Origin: Cheilinus undulatus
Taxonomy: Eukaryota > Chordata > Actinopteri > Labriformes > Labridae
Assembly (NCBI RefSeq): GCF_018320785.1
Contig: NC_054869.1
Location: 40,513,789-40,577,788, forward strand
Reading direction: 5' to 3'
DNA: 64,000 nucleotides
A program made the translations under genes and the position numbers. Under the pieces are notes generated by a model. It ran no database searches and was not told the DNA's origin. It was given only the letters and a program-made list of their open reading frames with translations. Shown here in pieces: positions 1-18,300 of this stretch (its first letter is position 1; the number at the start of each line of letters is the position of its first letter).

Positions 1-1727
1 CAAAATTATCTTGTTTTTCAAGTCTAAGCATTTGAAACATTTGTTTTCATATAACAGATTTAATGTTTCATTTATGGTAAAATAACTCAAACAGCTGCAG
101 TTTACTACTTAGATCCAAGCTTTACTTGAGCATATTTTAGAACAGTGAAAAGAGTCAGCAGGAGCCACTCAGACATCCCTCAAACCACCAGTGCTCATGG
201 AAAGGATTACTTCAAAAAACGGGAAACACAAGACCAAAAACCATTGGTATAAATGATCCAGGTCCAGGCACACTGGGTGGTTTGAGAAACATAAAAGGCC
301 TTTCAGTCATCTGGCTAGAAATATAAAAAAATCAGTAATGTGTAATAATGCATCTTAAGCTTTTCCCCTTTTTGGGCATTTTATAACAGTTTAGAAAATG
401 TACATCTAACTTAAAGCATAATGTATAATATAATGTTACGGTCCAGGATGGTTTTACTTTTATTTCTTCATCATCTACTAATAGGAACTTCTGTATGTCT
501 GCTTCAGAAAGAAAAGGAATATGTTGATAACGAGGATCAGCTGTGTTTTTCTCCATGTGTCAACTCTCAGTATCATTTTTGAACAAGTAATTGTGTTAGC
601 ATTGTTCCTACAAAATAGCATAAACTGGAGAACAGATGGCAAATACTTGGAACAAGATTGAGCGCCAGATTGCTTGTTTGTCTGGTCTGATCAGTCCATA
701 ACAATAAGTTTGGTAAAATGATACTTGGCGTCATTCAAATGTAAGTGAACCTTCAATGAGGCTGGTTTCTACTGTTTAGAGACTTCACCACACAGAGCTG
801 GCATTTATCTGGTGGTTGTTGTATGCTCACATTCACAACCAGCCTAAATTACCAGAGACATTTTTGGATTACAACCATAAGCATGTGGTAAGTGGATAAA
901 TATACTTTTCAGACACAATTCACTCTTGTCTGTTCACTAAATTCACATGCCTTTTCTCCTCTCACTTTCTTGTGTCTTTGTGTATGCACAGGAAACAGCT
1001 AACACACCTGATGCATTATAGAATCAAAACCAAAGCGCAGTCTAGAGTTGAAAGTCAAAGTTTAAACAAGCAGAAGCTTAAAGATGAACAGGAGATACCT
1101 CTGCTCTACTCTGGATACTTTAACTGCAAAGGAGACTACGATAACAAGCTAGAAAACAATACGTCACCCAGTCACTTGGATGAGTCTTAGCCACATCACG
1201 TGGAAAAACAAACACTGAGGTTAAAGTACAGGCTGAGCTAAACATCAGTCAACAATTGGACTGAAATATCATACATGTGCCACATCATAGGAGACAGAGA
1301 AACATGTTGTTTTTCTCATGTTGGTTAGAAAAATACCTGCCAAAGCTTAGGACCATGATGCACTACTCCACTGCTCCATCTATTATAGATGACTTCTTTC
1401 TGGGCAGAGCGCCATCTACTGAGGGTGGGTGGTCAACTCTACCCAGAGAAACACTGCATTGAATGGTGCACAAACAGAGGTCATTCCATTAGGGAACAGT
1501 ACTCTTGTCCTTGACCGTACTGTAGATTTAATCAGATTAATTTATGTATCACTGCATCAAAAAATAATAGTAATATTCTCCTTAAAGTCAATGTAAAGTG
1601 ATAAAAAAACTATTTTAGCATTGTTGTATGACAAGCCACTGTGTTATATACCAGGCCAAATATTAGTCATGAAAAACATTTAAGTTTATAAAATTAAGCT
1701 TCAAAATCATGAAAATGAGGCAGTAAA

Positions 1728-1793
1728 ATCTGATCTAGGACGGTGTGGGCTTGTTGGTCGAATGAGCTGAAGCCACACCGTCCTAGATCAGAT
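1728..1793. repeat. Near-perfect inverted repeat (hairpin)
   Basis: The arms 1728-1748 and 1773-1793 are exact reverse complements over 21 bp (ATCTGATCTAGGACGGTGTGG). After a one-base bulge the stem continues for three more pairs, leaving a loop of about 17 nt. It lies in PGGT1B intron 5. It could be a short palindromic transposon or a miRNA-precursor-like fold; the sequence alone does not decide. Confidence 0.9.
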
Positions 1794-2370
1794 ATGATCC
1801 TCTCAAATTTTAAAACTTTCTGATTAGAAGCAACTGACTTGCTCTATGCCAGAGCAGATAGACAAAAGTTGGGGGATAAAATTGACTGCTTTCTGATGCT
1901 TTTAATGATCTGTAGGCCACCGTGGCTGATAAACTTGGGAAATTTACCTCACAATGAACAAAAACACAGCATGTAACTGGCTGTCAACTTTCAGTGAAGG
2001 CAGGGACATTAGCTAACAACAGACTGTACCAAGATGAACTGATAGGCAATCTTGTATTATTGTAGTTTTGGGGGGCAGGGTAATTCTCCATCAAGACTGG
2101 TGCTGTCCTGGGCTTAGATATTTGCACTCCTCAAACAAAACCAAGCAAGGAAAGAGGTGAACAACTTTCTAACGGTCTAACTCCAAAATTCAGTCACACA
2201 TAGATCTCAGTATTTTTAAATGTTAACAGCAACCTTATTCCAACATATCTAGTCTGTTAAGACACAAAGTTCAGATTTCCTGCAGATTTGTAATAGTGTT
2301 GTCACCATATCAGAACATTAAACTTTTGATTGATGCTGCTAAACATCTATTATTTTCTGTTTATTTGCAG

Positions 2371-2560
2371 ACTTTTTGCCTTTATTTTTAAAGAACGGGA
2401 CAGTGAAAAGCATAAGACATCAGGCAGAAAGAGTATGGCTGAGGACAGGCGGGAAATGCCACAGGCAAAATCTGATTTGAACTCAGGCTGTCACTTCGAG
2501 GACAACAGACTCTGTACATGGAGCACTCGGACATAATCACTGGGCTACTGGCACACCAGA
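2371..2560 (-). mobile_element. tRNA-derived SINE, minus strand
   Basis: Read on the minus strand it starts with a tRNA-like head (A-box-like 'agtagcccagtgatta') and has a B-box-like GAGTTCAAATC at 2484-2474. A body ending in AATAAA-rich DNA follows. It is related to the copies at 4397-4583 and 46303-46476. Diverged and intronic. Confidence 0.65.
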
Positions 2561-3374
2561 TCAAACACTTTTGATAAGAGGTTCCAATACCATGACAGAA
2601 GAAAAAAAATGTTGTCCGAGGTACCAATATTCCTTACTGTATTTTCTTTTTGCTGGTAAAAGGATTGAGTGAAACATGTGGAGGTGCAGACTGCCTGCTG
2701 TGCTTGCATGTTCATGCTGGCAAGTTTTCGGTCTGGCCTGCTTCTTTTGTTATGTGGTTTTTAATAACTTGGCGGTATACCATGGGAAACTGTTGGGAAC
2801 GTTTAATGGTATTTTACAAATGGGTACCGCCCAATTCTACTGCCAACATATTTGTGCAGTTTAGACAGTGATCCCAGGCCCTATGTGAAAAGTACATTTT
2901 TGACATACAAATAAATTTTTTAAAGCTTTGATGTTTTCCAACAACTATGATCATAAAAAAGATGGTATTGAATCTATTCAAAACTCTCAATTATGGCAAA
3001 GATCATGATTATTTTGATTGGCATTGAGAACATGATTATTTGTTGATTTTACAACATCTGCATCACACATATTTATTGAAGATAGACACTCAACATTGAA
3101 AAACAACTAATAAAAGAAAACAAATGAGTGGAAAAACATGGATGTATAAAAATGATGCTATTTTATAACAAAGAAGAAACAAAAATATAACATTAGGGCC
3201 AAAATACAAGAAGAAATACTAGAACATTTACCACAGTACATAACCAATGGCCAACACAACGTGCAGCACAGTATTCATTTAATCACTATTATCTTGTTTT
3301 TATATTCATGGAAAGCCAAAATCATGATTGAAATTGAAACTTGATTGATTGCCCAGCCCTAACATGTCATATCA

Positions 3375-8800
<5,426 letters not shown>

Positions 8801-9335
8801 GCTATTTTTTTCTGACTTCATGAAATTAAAAACAGAATTTTTTTTTCAAAAATAGAAAATACCTGTCTTCCGACTCCCTCATGCACCAATGAGATGCAGC
8901 AGTTTCGAAACTTAAGAGGACTGAGCTCTGCTTGGACAAAATCAGTGCGCATTGCATAGGGTTTTTCTCCATATTTGTGGATATTAATTGATACCTCATA
9001 ATAAACAGTGATAAAACAAAGTTGTGAATAACTTACAGCCTTGAATGTTAAAAGTAACGGAGAAAGATATAACAGGGAAAGGAAAAAACTGTGAAAATGA
9101 CAGACTGCATTGGTAAGGTTTTATTTACAACAAAACAGCTTTAAAAATAGTTTTATTTAATTACCTCATTGATAACACAAACTCATTTAAAAACAGAATA
9201 CATTACATGCAAATAAAGGCACAATACAGTGTTATTTTCCAATTTCCATGTATTTTTAAGAATCTGATCAAATGTCATCATTACAGAAAATTGCACTGAA
9301 TGCTTTTAAGGACTGCTCAGTTTGTTTAGTGCTCT
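8801..9335. other. PGGT1B-CCDC112 intergenic region and CCDC112 3' UTR
   Basis: Two minus-strand AATAAA signals occur at 9157-9152 and 9125-9120, roughly 180-210 bp after the CCDC112 stop. They are the best candidates for its polyadenylation signal. The rest must hold the PGGT1B promoter, but no TATA or other specific site can be called. Confidence 0.55.
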
Positions 9336-9366
9336 TCACAGGCCTTGTCTCCAGGTTGGAACAGCT
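9336..9366 (-). CDS. CCDC112: CCDC112 exon 14 (stop)
   Basis: A short terminal exon after a TTGTTGCAG acceptor encodes AVPTWRQGL and the TGA stop. It matches the human RAIPTWRQG ending. Confidence 0.95.
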
Positions 9367-12300
9367 CTGCAACAAAATGACAAAAAGTTGATGTTGTTCA
9401 GCAGATAATCACAGTCATATAAATCTGACTAAGACAACTGTAAGGTCATCAAACCTGTGAAACGTCTGAAGCACAGGCCCTCCTCCTGAAGGTCCAATGT
9501 GTTTCATTCGCTCCTCCCATCCCTTTGTGGGACGGGTGAGCCTGGAGGCGTCTCTGCTGACATGACCATCCACCTGAATGATAGAGAAACAAAAATCAAA
9601 CTGAGTATTTTAGATATGAAAGCTGAGTTTGTGGTTATTTTTTCTCCTCTTTACCTTCTCTTTTAATTTAACAGCTATTCTCCTTTGTCTCTCCTCCTCT
9701 TCTTTTTCTCTCAGCTGTTTCTCCTGAAGCTTTGCCTCCACCTTGTGCAGATCCTGCAAAAGTCGGTGAAATGGTTTTGTACTAATCCAGTTTGATGGCT
9801 TTATTTATCTACTAATGTTCGCTTTTGTTAACTGTAACATTAAACAGAAGTGATAAAAAGACACTTAAATTGGTAACAGGCACTCTGACAAGTATCTGTT
9901 CCTGTGTTTCTCTGTGATCTATTGCCTTTGTACCCTTTCATTTAAGCGTTTGATCTCCTTTGCCGCCTCCCTCCTCCTCTCATCCATTTCTCTCTGTTCC
10001 TCCTCTCTCCTCCTCCTCTCCTGCTCCTCATCCTTTTCTTTCCTCAGCCGCTGCTGCTCCTCAATGGCCAGCTTGACTTCCAGCTGGCGACGACGCTCTT
10101 CCTACAGAGTAAATGTACATATACATTATGAAGACAACACGTCTTTTTACTCCAATTGCTCTGTGTTCCTAAAAATCCACTAAACATCTGAAAAATTTCA
10201 GAATTTTTCAAGGATGCTAATGGACAAATATTTCATCCCAGCTTTATCCAGACCCCCTAGTAAAATTGCTGCAAGAAGTCAGGGTAATTTCATGTATGAA
10301 TGAGGTAGGAAATAGCAATGAAATTCACTTCAAGTATCAGGCGATGATAAAATGTAAACTTAAAACAAAAAGTAAGGCAATTTGTGTTTGGTACATTATT
10401 TCTTTGTTGTAACAGTGCTTCCTGGTAATAAATCTTATACCACTGGAAAGCCTGTTTATTACCCTTTTAAATGATGCCACATTTGTTCCGCAAAACCAAG
10501 TTGCGGCATTGTTTGGAGTGAACCCTAGTACTATCTCCAAACTGAAGGCCAAGTTCCATATAACGGGGAATGTCAGAGACAGGCCGCGAAGTGGGCGTCC
10601 CAAGAAGACAACACCCCAAGAATACTTTTTTCTCACCCTGTCAGCAAGAACTCTATCCTCCAAGATGAAAACACTCGCCCCCACAGAGCGGGGTTTATCA
10701 GAGACTACCTCCAGAATTTGGGAGTGGAGAGGATGGAATGGCCTGCCAGCAGTCCTGACCTTAACCCCATTGAACACTTGTGGGATCAGCTTGGGCGTGC
10801 TGTTCGTGCCAGAGTGACCAACACAACCACGTTGGCTGACTTGTGACAAATGCTGGTTGAAGAATGGAATGCCATCCCACAGCAGTGTGTGACCAGGCTG
10901 GTGACCACCATGAGGAGGAAGTGCCAGGCTGTCGTGGCTGTGTATGGTGCTTCCACACGCTACTGAGGCTCCTGTTTATTAAATGAATAAATTGTTAAAT
11001 TGTCAATATGTCTTGTTTCTCCAAACTTCAATCATCCAATCCACAAGCTTGTTTTCTTTTCACGCTCTAGTTGATACTGTGAATATGTCAAACTACTGTA
11101 CAAATCTGTGTAGAAGACTTGAGATCTTTTTCATCTTAAAAGTTGGTTGCATCCTATAAACCAATGCTACTTTTCTCATTGTATTTCTAACTGTACCTTT
11201 TCCAGGAACATGCATCAGCATGCCTCCAAGTGCAGCCATCATCTCTGCACACTTCCTGGAAAAAAATTTCTCAACATTTAATCTGCATTACAAGCTAATG
11301 CTTCACGGCACAGAGTGCTGGAAAACAGTGTGATGCAGATAAGGCTGTTGGCACAATCTTTTGACGGCTTTTCTCCTACACTAGGTCATAATCCTGCACT
11401 CATAGAATTCAGTGGTTTACTGTGAAGTAAATGAATGTTGTGGAGATGTGGTATGATTGAAAAAAACTCCTCAATTTAAGACACATGTGACCAGTGAAGG
11501 CAGGCAGAGTGAGCAGTTGTTGCAGACTGTGGGTCTGTATTCCACTACTATCAATGCTTAAAAAAGGGTTGATTTCTGTACCAGGTTGGTACCAGCAGGA
11601 CTACTTACTATACATGTCAAAAACAGATGTTTTGAGGAGTACAGGAGCATAGGAACGGCATGTTGTGGGCTTTTCTAAATGGAGTTAAATCAGCTTACAT
11701 TAAGAGAGTTAAAACTCTACTTCCCTTCAAGAGACCCCTAAAGTAAACTGTATCTTATTCACTAGCGCATATATTACCGATCTTATGGTAAATGTTGCAT
11801 GAATATAAAGGAAAAAAAAACCCTGACATTTTGGGGTTGGATTCTGTTGGAATGTTGTTTACATTATACCATGTTTGCTCTAGCACCCTGTGGCTTTGTG
11901 GTGCAGCGGTTAGTGTGGTTGCTTCACCGAAAGAGAGCTGAGGGTCACAGGTTTGAATCCTGGTTGGACAGGGGCTTTCTGAGAGCACTTTGTATGTCTG
12001 CATGCCTGGCTTGATTGACTGACCACCAGTCCAGGGCGTACCCTGCCTCTGCCCAATGACAGCAGGGATTGGCAGCATAGATAAGTGGTTCCCAAACATT
12101 TTTCATTTGAGCCCCCCCCACACCAATTTCGGTTTCATTAATAAAACCTAAGGTTGGGAATCAATGGCATTGATAATGGTTGGATGGACATTATGCTATA
12201 ATTTCTGCAGTGTCCTTTCTATTTCATGCCCTGCCTCATCTAACAGGAAAAATCTCCTGCTGTAAGGGACAGGTAACTCAGTTGGCTGAGTGAGTGAACA

Positions 12301-15300
12301 AGGCAATATGTTACTTTCAAAGTACATATGTGTAACAGCACCTTTGCTCTTCTCCTCTTTTGAATCTCCTCAGCCAGTCTCTGCCTCTCTTCCTCTTCTT
12401 CGATCCTCCTCCTCTCTTCCTTCCACTCCTCCAGCCGCTGTGCCGTCTCCCTCCTTTCCTCTTCAGTCCTAAAACAAACATGAGAAAAACAGCCAAAATG
12501 GCACCAAAGTGATGAGTAAACAAAGCCACCAAATCCCCTTAATTTAGGGTGACCAAACACTTTGCATGCTCATCAAACCTTGTGGGTTATAATGACCTAC
12601 ATTTTATGCATTTGCCTGCTTTAGTCATGAAATCAATGTCTGCTCCATTTCTCCTCCCTTTAATTTATTCTGCTCCACTTCTGACTCACTTGTGTAGGTG
12701 GACCTGGCTCCTGGTCTCCTTCTCCCTCCTCTCTGCCTCCTCCGCTTCTTCCTGACTCTGTATCCTTGTCTGGCGTTGCTGATGCTTGATTGCTTTCCAC
12801 CTCTGAATAGCCTAGATAATGTTTGACGATGAGTTATCAAAATAGAAACAACCAAATAATGCTGGAGGCAGTGCAAAAGCTTCCAAAAGGATGTTTCTGA
12901 GCTTCATGCTTCATTATGTTTTTACAGAATAAAGAGGAGAAATTCAAAGCAGTGCTGCACACTTCACTATAATTTTATGATCAAGGTTCATTTAAATTGT
13001 ACACAGTGTACTGAAGAGGATAAATCCCTTTTCAAACGTGTTGTAGGCAGCCTTTGACCATATAACAAGCAAGATATGTTTTATCAAAACTGTAATGAGA
13101 GTGTTATAGTTTTAGGTTACTAATTTTTTTACTCTTCAAGCAAATGAGGGTTTATGAAAAGTAAATTGCTTTGATTTTTTTCTCAAATATGTTGCTGCAC
13201 AGAAAAAATTAGGGGTGCATAGATGCATCAGTTCTACATGCGTATTGGCCAATATCTGTTAAAAAATATTGGTTATGGCATCTGCTTAATTGTGATTGTA
13301 AAAATGGGTATCCGTATCGACCCAAATTTTCACAATTGGTACATCTCTGGTGAAAAAAACAAACAAATTACTTTGGAAAACTTTTTTATATAGTTGTGGG
13401 ACTTATAAATGTATTTAAACTTTGAAGATGATGCAATTAAAATAAAACAAACAGATTCTAATTGAACATTATCTGGTGTTATTTCTTCACCCTGTCAGAC
13501 GGTTCATCTTTTAGTCCCAATGGGAGGCTGTATGTTAATCATAATCATCATCTTTACCTTTGTTTTTGTTACGTTTGTTACGTCTGTTAACATTAAATCT
13601 CTCTCTGAAAAGGGGAACTGTTCCTCTTCAGATAAAAACAGCCAAATAATTCCTACAATGTAAGACTGAACAGTTAAAGGCTGTTAAAAAAAAGAGTTGT
13701 TTTAACTTACAAAGACTTACAACACATAGACCTATATCTAACCTGCCTGCTTTGTTATTTGAAAAAATGTGTTTATGAAAGATATATTGCATTTCTTGAC
13801 AACGGAAGTAATAAGTATATAAAAGAATATGGGTTTAGGAGGAAACACTTAACAGATATGGCATTGGGCAAATTAGTTTATGACTTATACCAAGCAAAAC
13901 ATAAAAAGAAAAAGACACATAAATATACTGTTTTTAAGACTTCAGAGACATCCAACACAGTAAATCCACAAATTCAGACACTTTCACATCTTAAAGTAAG
14001 AAATTAACAGCTCTGATTGACCAGAATCATACTTTTATTTCCATATTTTGTATTCTTTTCCTATTGATTATGGTTGCTAATAAAATATACTAATTAATGG
14101 AAGTTCAACTTGAATCTTACACCTTAAAACTCCAGTAATGGAATACTAATGTCTTGTAATTATGCCCTCCTGCTCTTTTTTCTCCTATCTTCGCTTTCTC
14201 CCTCTACTGTTTTCTATACTTTGATTTGTTTTGTTTTAATAAAGTATCAACAGGTTCTTGTATTGCAATGATTAATACATGGTATGGTGAGGTTTATTGA
14301 TAAGCTCACCTCGGGTTTCCCTGCCTCATCAGCATAAACTCATGTATGTACTTTCCTTGTGAAAGCTGTGCTTACATCAATTGTAATTTTTTGTGTGAAA
14401 ACACTAATAAATAAAAAAAACTGAACACCTACAGTACCTAAAGGTTTGCATACTAGTTGGCCATATTCATATTTTGTCATATCTCTACCTCTCTCTTTCT
14501 GTCCTGCAGGTAGATCAGCTCCTGATGCCACTCCTCATGTTCCTCTATCTGCTCCATTGTTTTACCTGGCAGGTAAAGCTTGGCCTCCTTCTTGTAGGCT
14601 GGCTGCCCACTGTGCTTAGTCCAGACCTGTGAATATAACAAATCAAAAGACGCTTTACAGTCCAGATCTGGCTTGACAACTGCTGATGTTGCCCAAAGTA
14701 AAACACTGAACACTGTCTGAGACAGAGGCAAACATTGCATGTTCGTGAAATACAGCACTAGTTATGCAGACCTGATGAAAGTAAAGTCTTACTTTAAGGA
14801 AAGCTTGGTGGTCATAATGGTCCCACCCTCCATACTGGCCTCCTGTCTTCTGGAGAAAAACCTCCACTGCTCTGACTTCAGGAGGGAGGTCTCGGTCCGG
14901 GAGTTTTGTCTGATGGAAAACATTAATATACAAATGCTGAAGAATCCCAAATGTAACTAATTCTATCTCTCTGTTGATTCTTAGACTGTTTAAGATGAAT
15001 AATAAACACACTTTCCTCTGATTTATTGAGTCAGAAACAAGTTATTTATCAGTCCCAAAATATTTTTAAGAGACTAAATCAAGCTTTTTGTTGTAGTACT
15101 GGCTGTCAGCAGATAAAACACAGATGAACAGACCTTTACAGTTGAAGTTGTGTTTAGTTTTGGCCTGTTTGTTTGGACAGCAAGGCTCCAGTTTTCAATC
15201 TTTTTCTCGTAAGCGGTGATCTCCTGTCTGCATGTTCGCTCCTCCTTCAGGAGCTCTTCAAAGCTGATCAGGCAGATTAACACAAAGACCAACTACTCAT

Positions 15301-18300
15301 TATTTTTCATTTTAGAACATATCTAATCTCAGTGTGGTGGAAACACTTACAAAAAACTTTTTTAGAAGAGTTTTGGGGCACTGTGTTTTATGCATCTGTA
15401 TATTTTAACTTTTTTAGAATGGAAAATGTGGATTGCTAATTTTTAAAACTCTGTTTTCTCTATGTATGTAATAAAATGGCATCAAAACCTACACGTTTTT
15501 GCAAGTGTCACTGGTGGTTTCTACTTTCCTGAATCCTCAGGCTAATGTGGTCTAAAATGGTTTATTGTATCCTGTTACCTTGACCGTTGTTCCTCCTTCA
15601 AGGTATTAATTGAAATTTCAATCTCGGACATGATGTCCTTAAGTCTCTCAATCACTGAAAAAAAGCAGAAATACAGAGATGTTTTTAAGGTTTTGCTCTA
15701 AAAATATGCAACCTTAATCTTTCTCTTTTGAAACTACAACTCTCTTACTTTTGTCAGACAAGCAAGCAATTTATAACAGCTTTTTAAAAACGCATGTATC
15801 AGAATGTCACATTTATAAATGTTTACTGAATACCAAGAGATATTGAACTTACACTCAGGAGTTGGTTTTACATCAGTCAGCTGTCTCTGAAATTTCCTCA
15901 CACCATTGTGGATCTTTACCAGCTGTTTTTGGACATTCATTTCTAAGACAAAAATGAAAAATCAAAGAGATATTGTGTTATCTTTACTTACAGAGAACTC
16001 TCTGACTTTTCTAAATATGAACTCACATTAAAGGTTTCCAACAAGAATTAAAAAAAAAATCCAATAAAGCAGACAAGAAGTCATTAAAACAATGCAAATG
16101 AAATAGACGAAAGCAACAGAACAGAACAGTCAATAAACTCAAGTAAAATCAGGAAATCTCTTTGATAAAAATATGTATGACAAGAGGGCTTAAAAGTAGC
16201 TGGTGAGATTGTTGACCTCATTTCCTCAGACAGATCATTCCAGAGCTTAGGGGCTTTAAGTGTTAATGCTCTGTCATCCTGAGTTTTCAGCCGTGCCTCA
16301 GAAACACATTAAACACCTCCATCTAAGGATCTCAGGCTGTATACTGACTCATGCAGTATGTGACCAAGAGGTAAGATATGTATACTGAAGAGAGGCCATG
16401 AATAGTCTTGCAGGTCTGCAGTGAGAACTTAAAATCCATTCTCAAACAAACAGGCAGCCAGTGGAAGAAGGCTAAACCATGGCCACTTGTCTGTTTTGGA
16501 AAAAATCCTACAGCTGAGTTCTTTATAGTCTAGAGATGAGTCAAGGAGCTGTATTGAGGAAGGTGAAAGGGCTGTTTAAATAACTAAGGAAGAGATGAAG
16601 ATGTGTACATTGTTATCTGTATCTTTTAAAGATAAAATACACACATTTTAGCAATATTTCTAAGACCATTAAAAATGGGGGTGCACTTATACAATTATGT
16701 TTAAGCACACTCAATCTAAACATTTAAGTTCTTGCAACAGGCTCAATGTTTTTCTGATACAGGGCATCCTGATGTCAGGATTGGTCTTGGTATTTTTTGC
16801 GAGCTGTGATAGTCCCAGATTTTCATTTCAATCTGGTATACTCTCTTTCAGAGGCTCCTCTTTCAGGGTGCAGTCAAAAGGACCAGGAAGTGGCTCTTTA
16901 AAGTAGAGTATTAGGCTAATACCGAATTTGAATAAGTCTAACCATCAAGAGAAAATGTGAGAACATTGCAATACCAAAAAGACCTACTCTGATTCTTTCT
17001 TTCTTCCTCCAGCACTTTGTCAAACTCCTCCAGCTCTCCAAACACGTCTGCCCAGCCGTTCTTTCTGCACTGAACACTCAGGGTCTTCTCTTTCTCCAAC
17101 TTTTCTATCCTGTGAAAGAAATGGAGATGTGTTTATCGAATATATTAAATAACCAACCAATAAATATTCACTACTATTAACTCATCATAGAGGACAGAAT
17201 TAATATGTTAATGTTATTTAGTAGCACGTTACATTGTAACAACATTAGGAATTAGGAATGAAAAAACCTCTGTATTTTCATCTTATCTTACATTTAACAT
17301 GAAAGTAAAATTATAACAAAAGTTTTCCTCATCCTGTTTCCATTTGGTGACTCACCGGTGTCCAATTTAGCCTGCATGATAGAAAAATTTTGCAAGGGCT
17401 TGTGCAATAACATTGTTCAACATAACAGAACTATTTGAAGTACAGTTAATAAACATTGTAGAGTGAATATTTGCTATAACTGACAGCCTTACATCTAATA
17501 TTTTTTATATATTTTACAACAAAAACTTTTCCCAAAAATAAAAATAAACAAATATTTTTCTCTGTCTCAAGACAGGAGCTAGCCAGCTTGAACTTCATCT
17601 GACTGCATAGTGTAAAAGCACAGACGTTACACAGTAGCATAACACCATCCAAAAGTTAAGTGTGCACTATATGGGAAAAAGTAATTGGTCACACCTGTTT
17701 ATTACTGAATTCAGGGTTTGGGCTCAGCCCCTGAGCTCCAGTGAAAGGCAATCTTAATGCCCTGGAAAATGTTATGCATCCAACTTTGTAGCAACAGTTT
17801 AGGGAAGGCCCTTTTTCAAGCCCAACATGACTGTGCCCCAGTGCACGAAGCAAGGACTATAAAGACATAGTTTGGATTTCAGTTCAGTGAGTTAGAGTTC
17901 AGTGTAGAAGACCTGATTTGCTGGCACAGAGCCCTGACCTCAAGCCCATTGATCACCTTTGGGATGAACTGGAACGGTTCTCCTAAATGCTCAACAGAAT
18001 GAATGGGCACAAATTTCCACAAAAACACTTCCTAATCTGGTTAAAAGCCTTCCAAGAAGACATACTGTACATGCTGTTATAAAAATTAAATTAATAAATA
18101 ATTAAACTTACACTCTGGTTTGAAAACTATCTTTATGGGCATCTACATAAAATAATTTTTACGGAGAGTGACAGAGATGGTCGACTAATTGTATCTGTAT
18201 TGAAAATAAATTGTTTGAAACTTTATGATTATATAAAAGAATAAAACCATGTGGCTTCACGTACAGTCTGCGGTTTCTCTCAGCTTCCCTTAAAAACTCC

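Noticed and set aside
10337..10849. 170-codon minus-strand ORF
   Set aside because: It is antisense to the Tc1 relic whose plus strand carries the recognisable transposase text.
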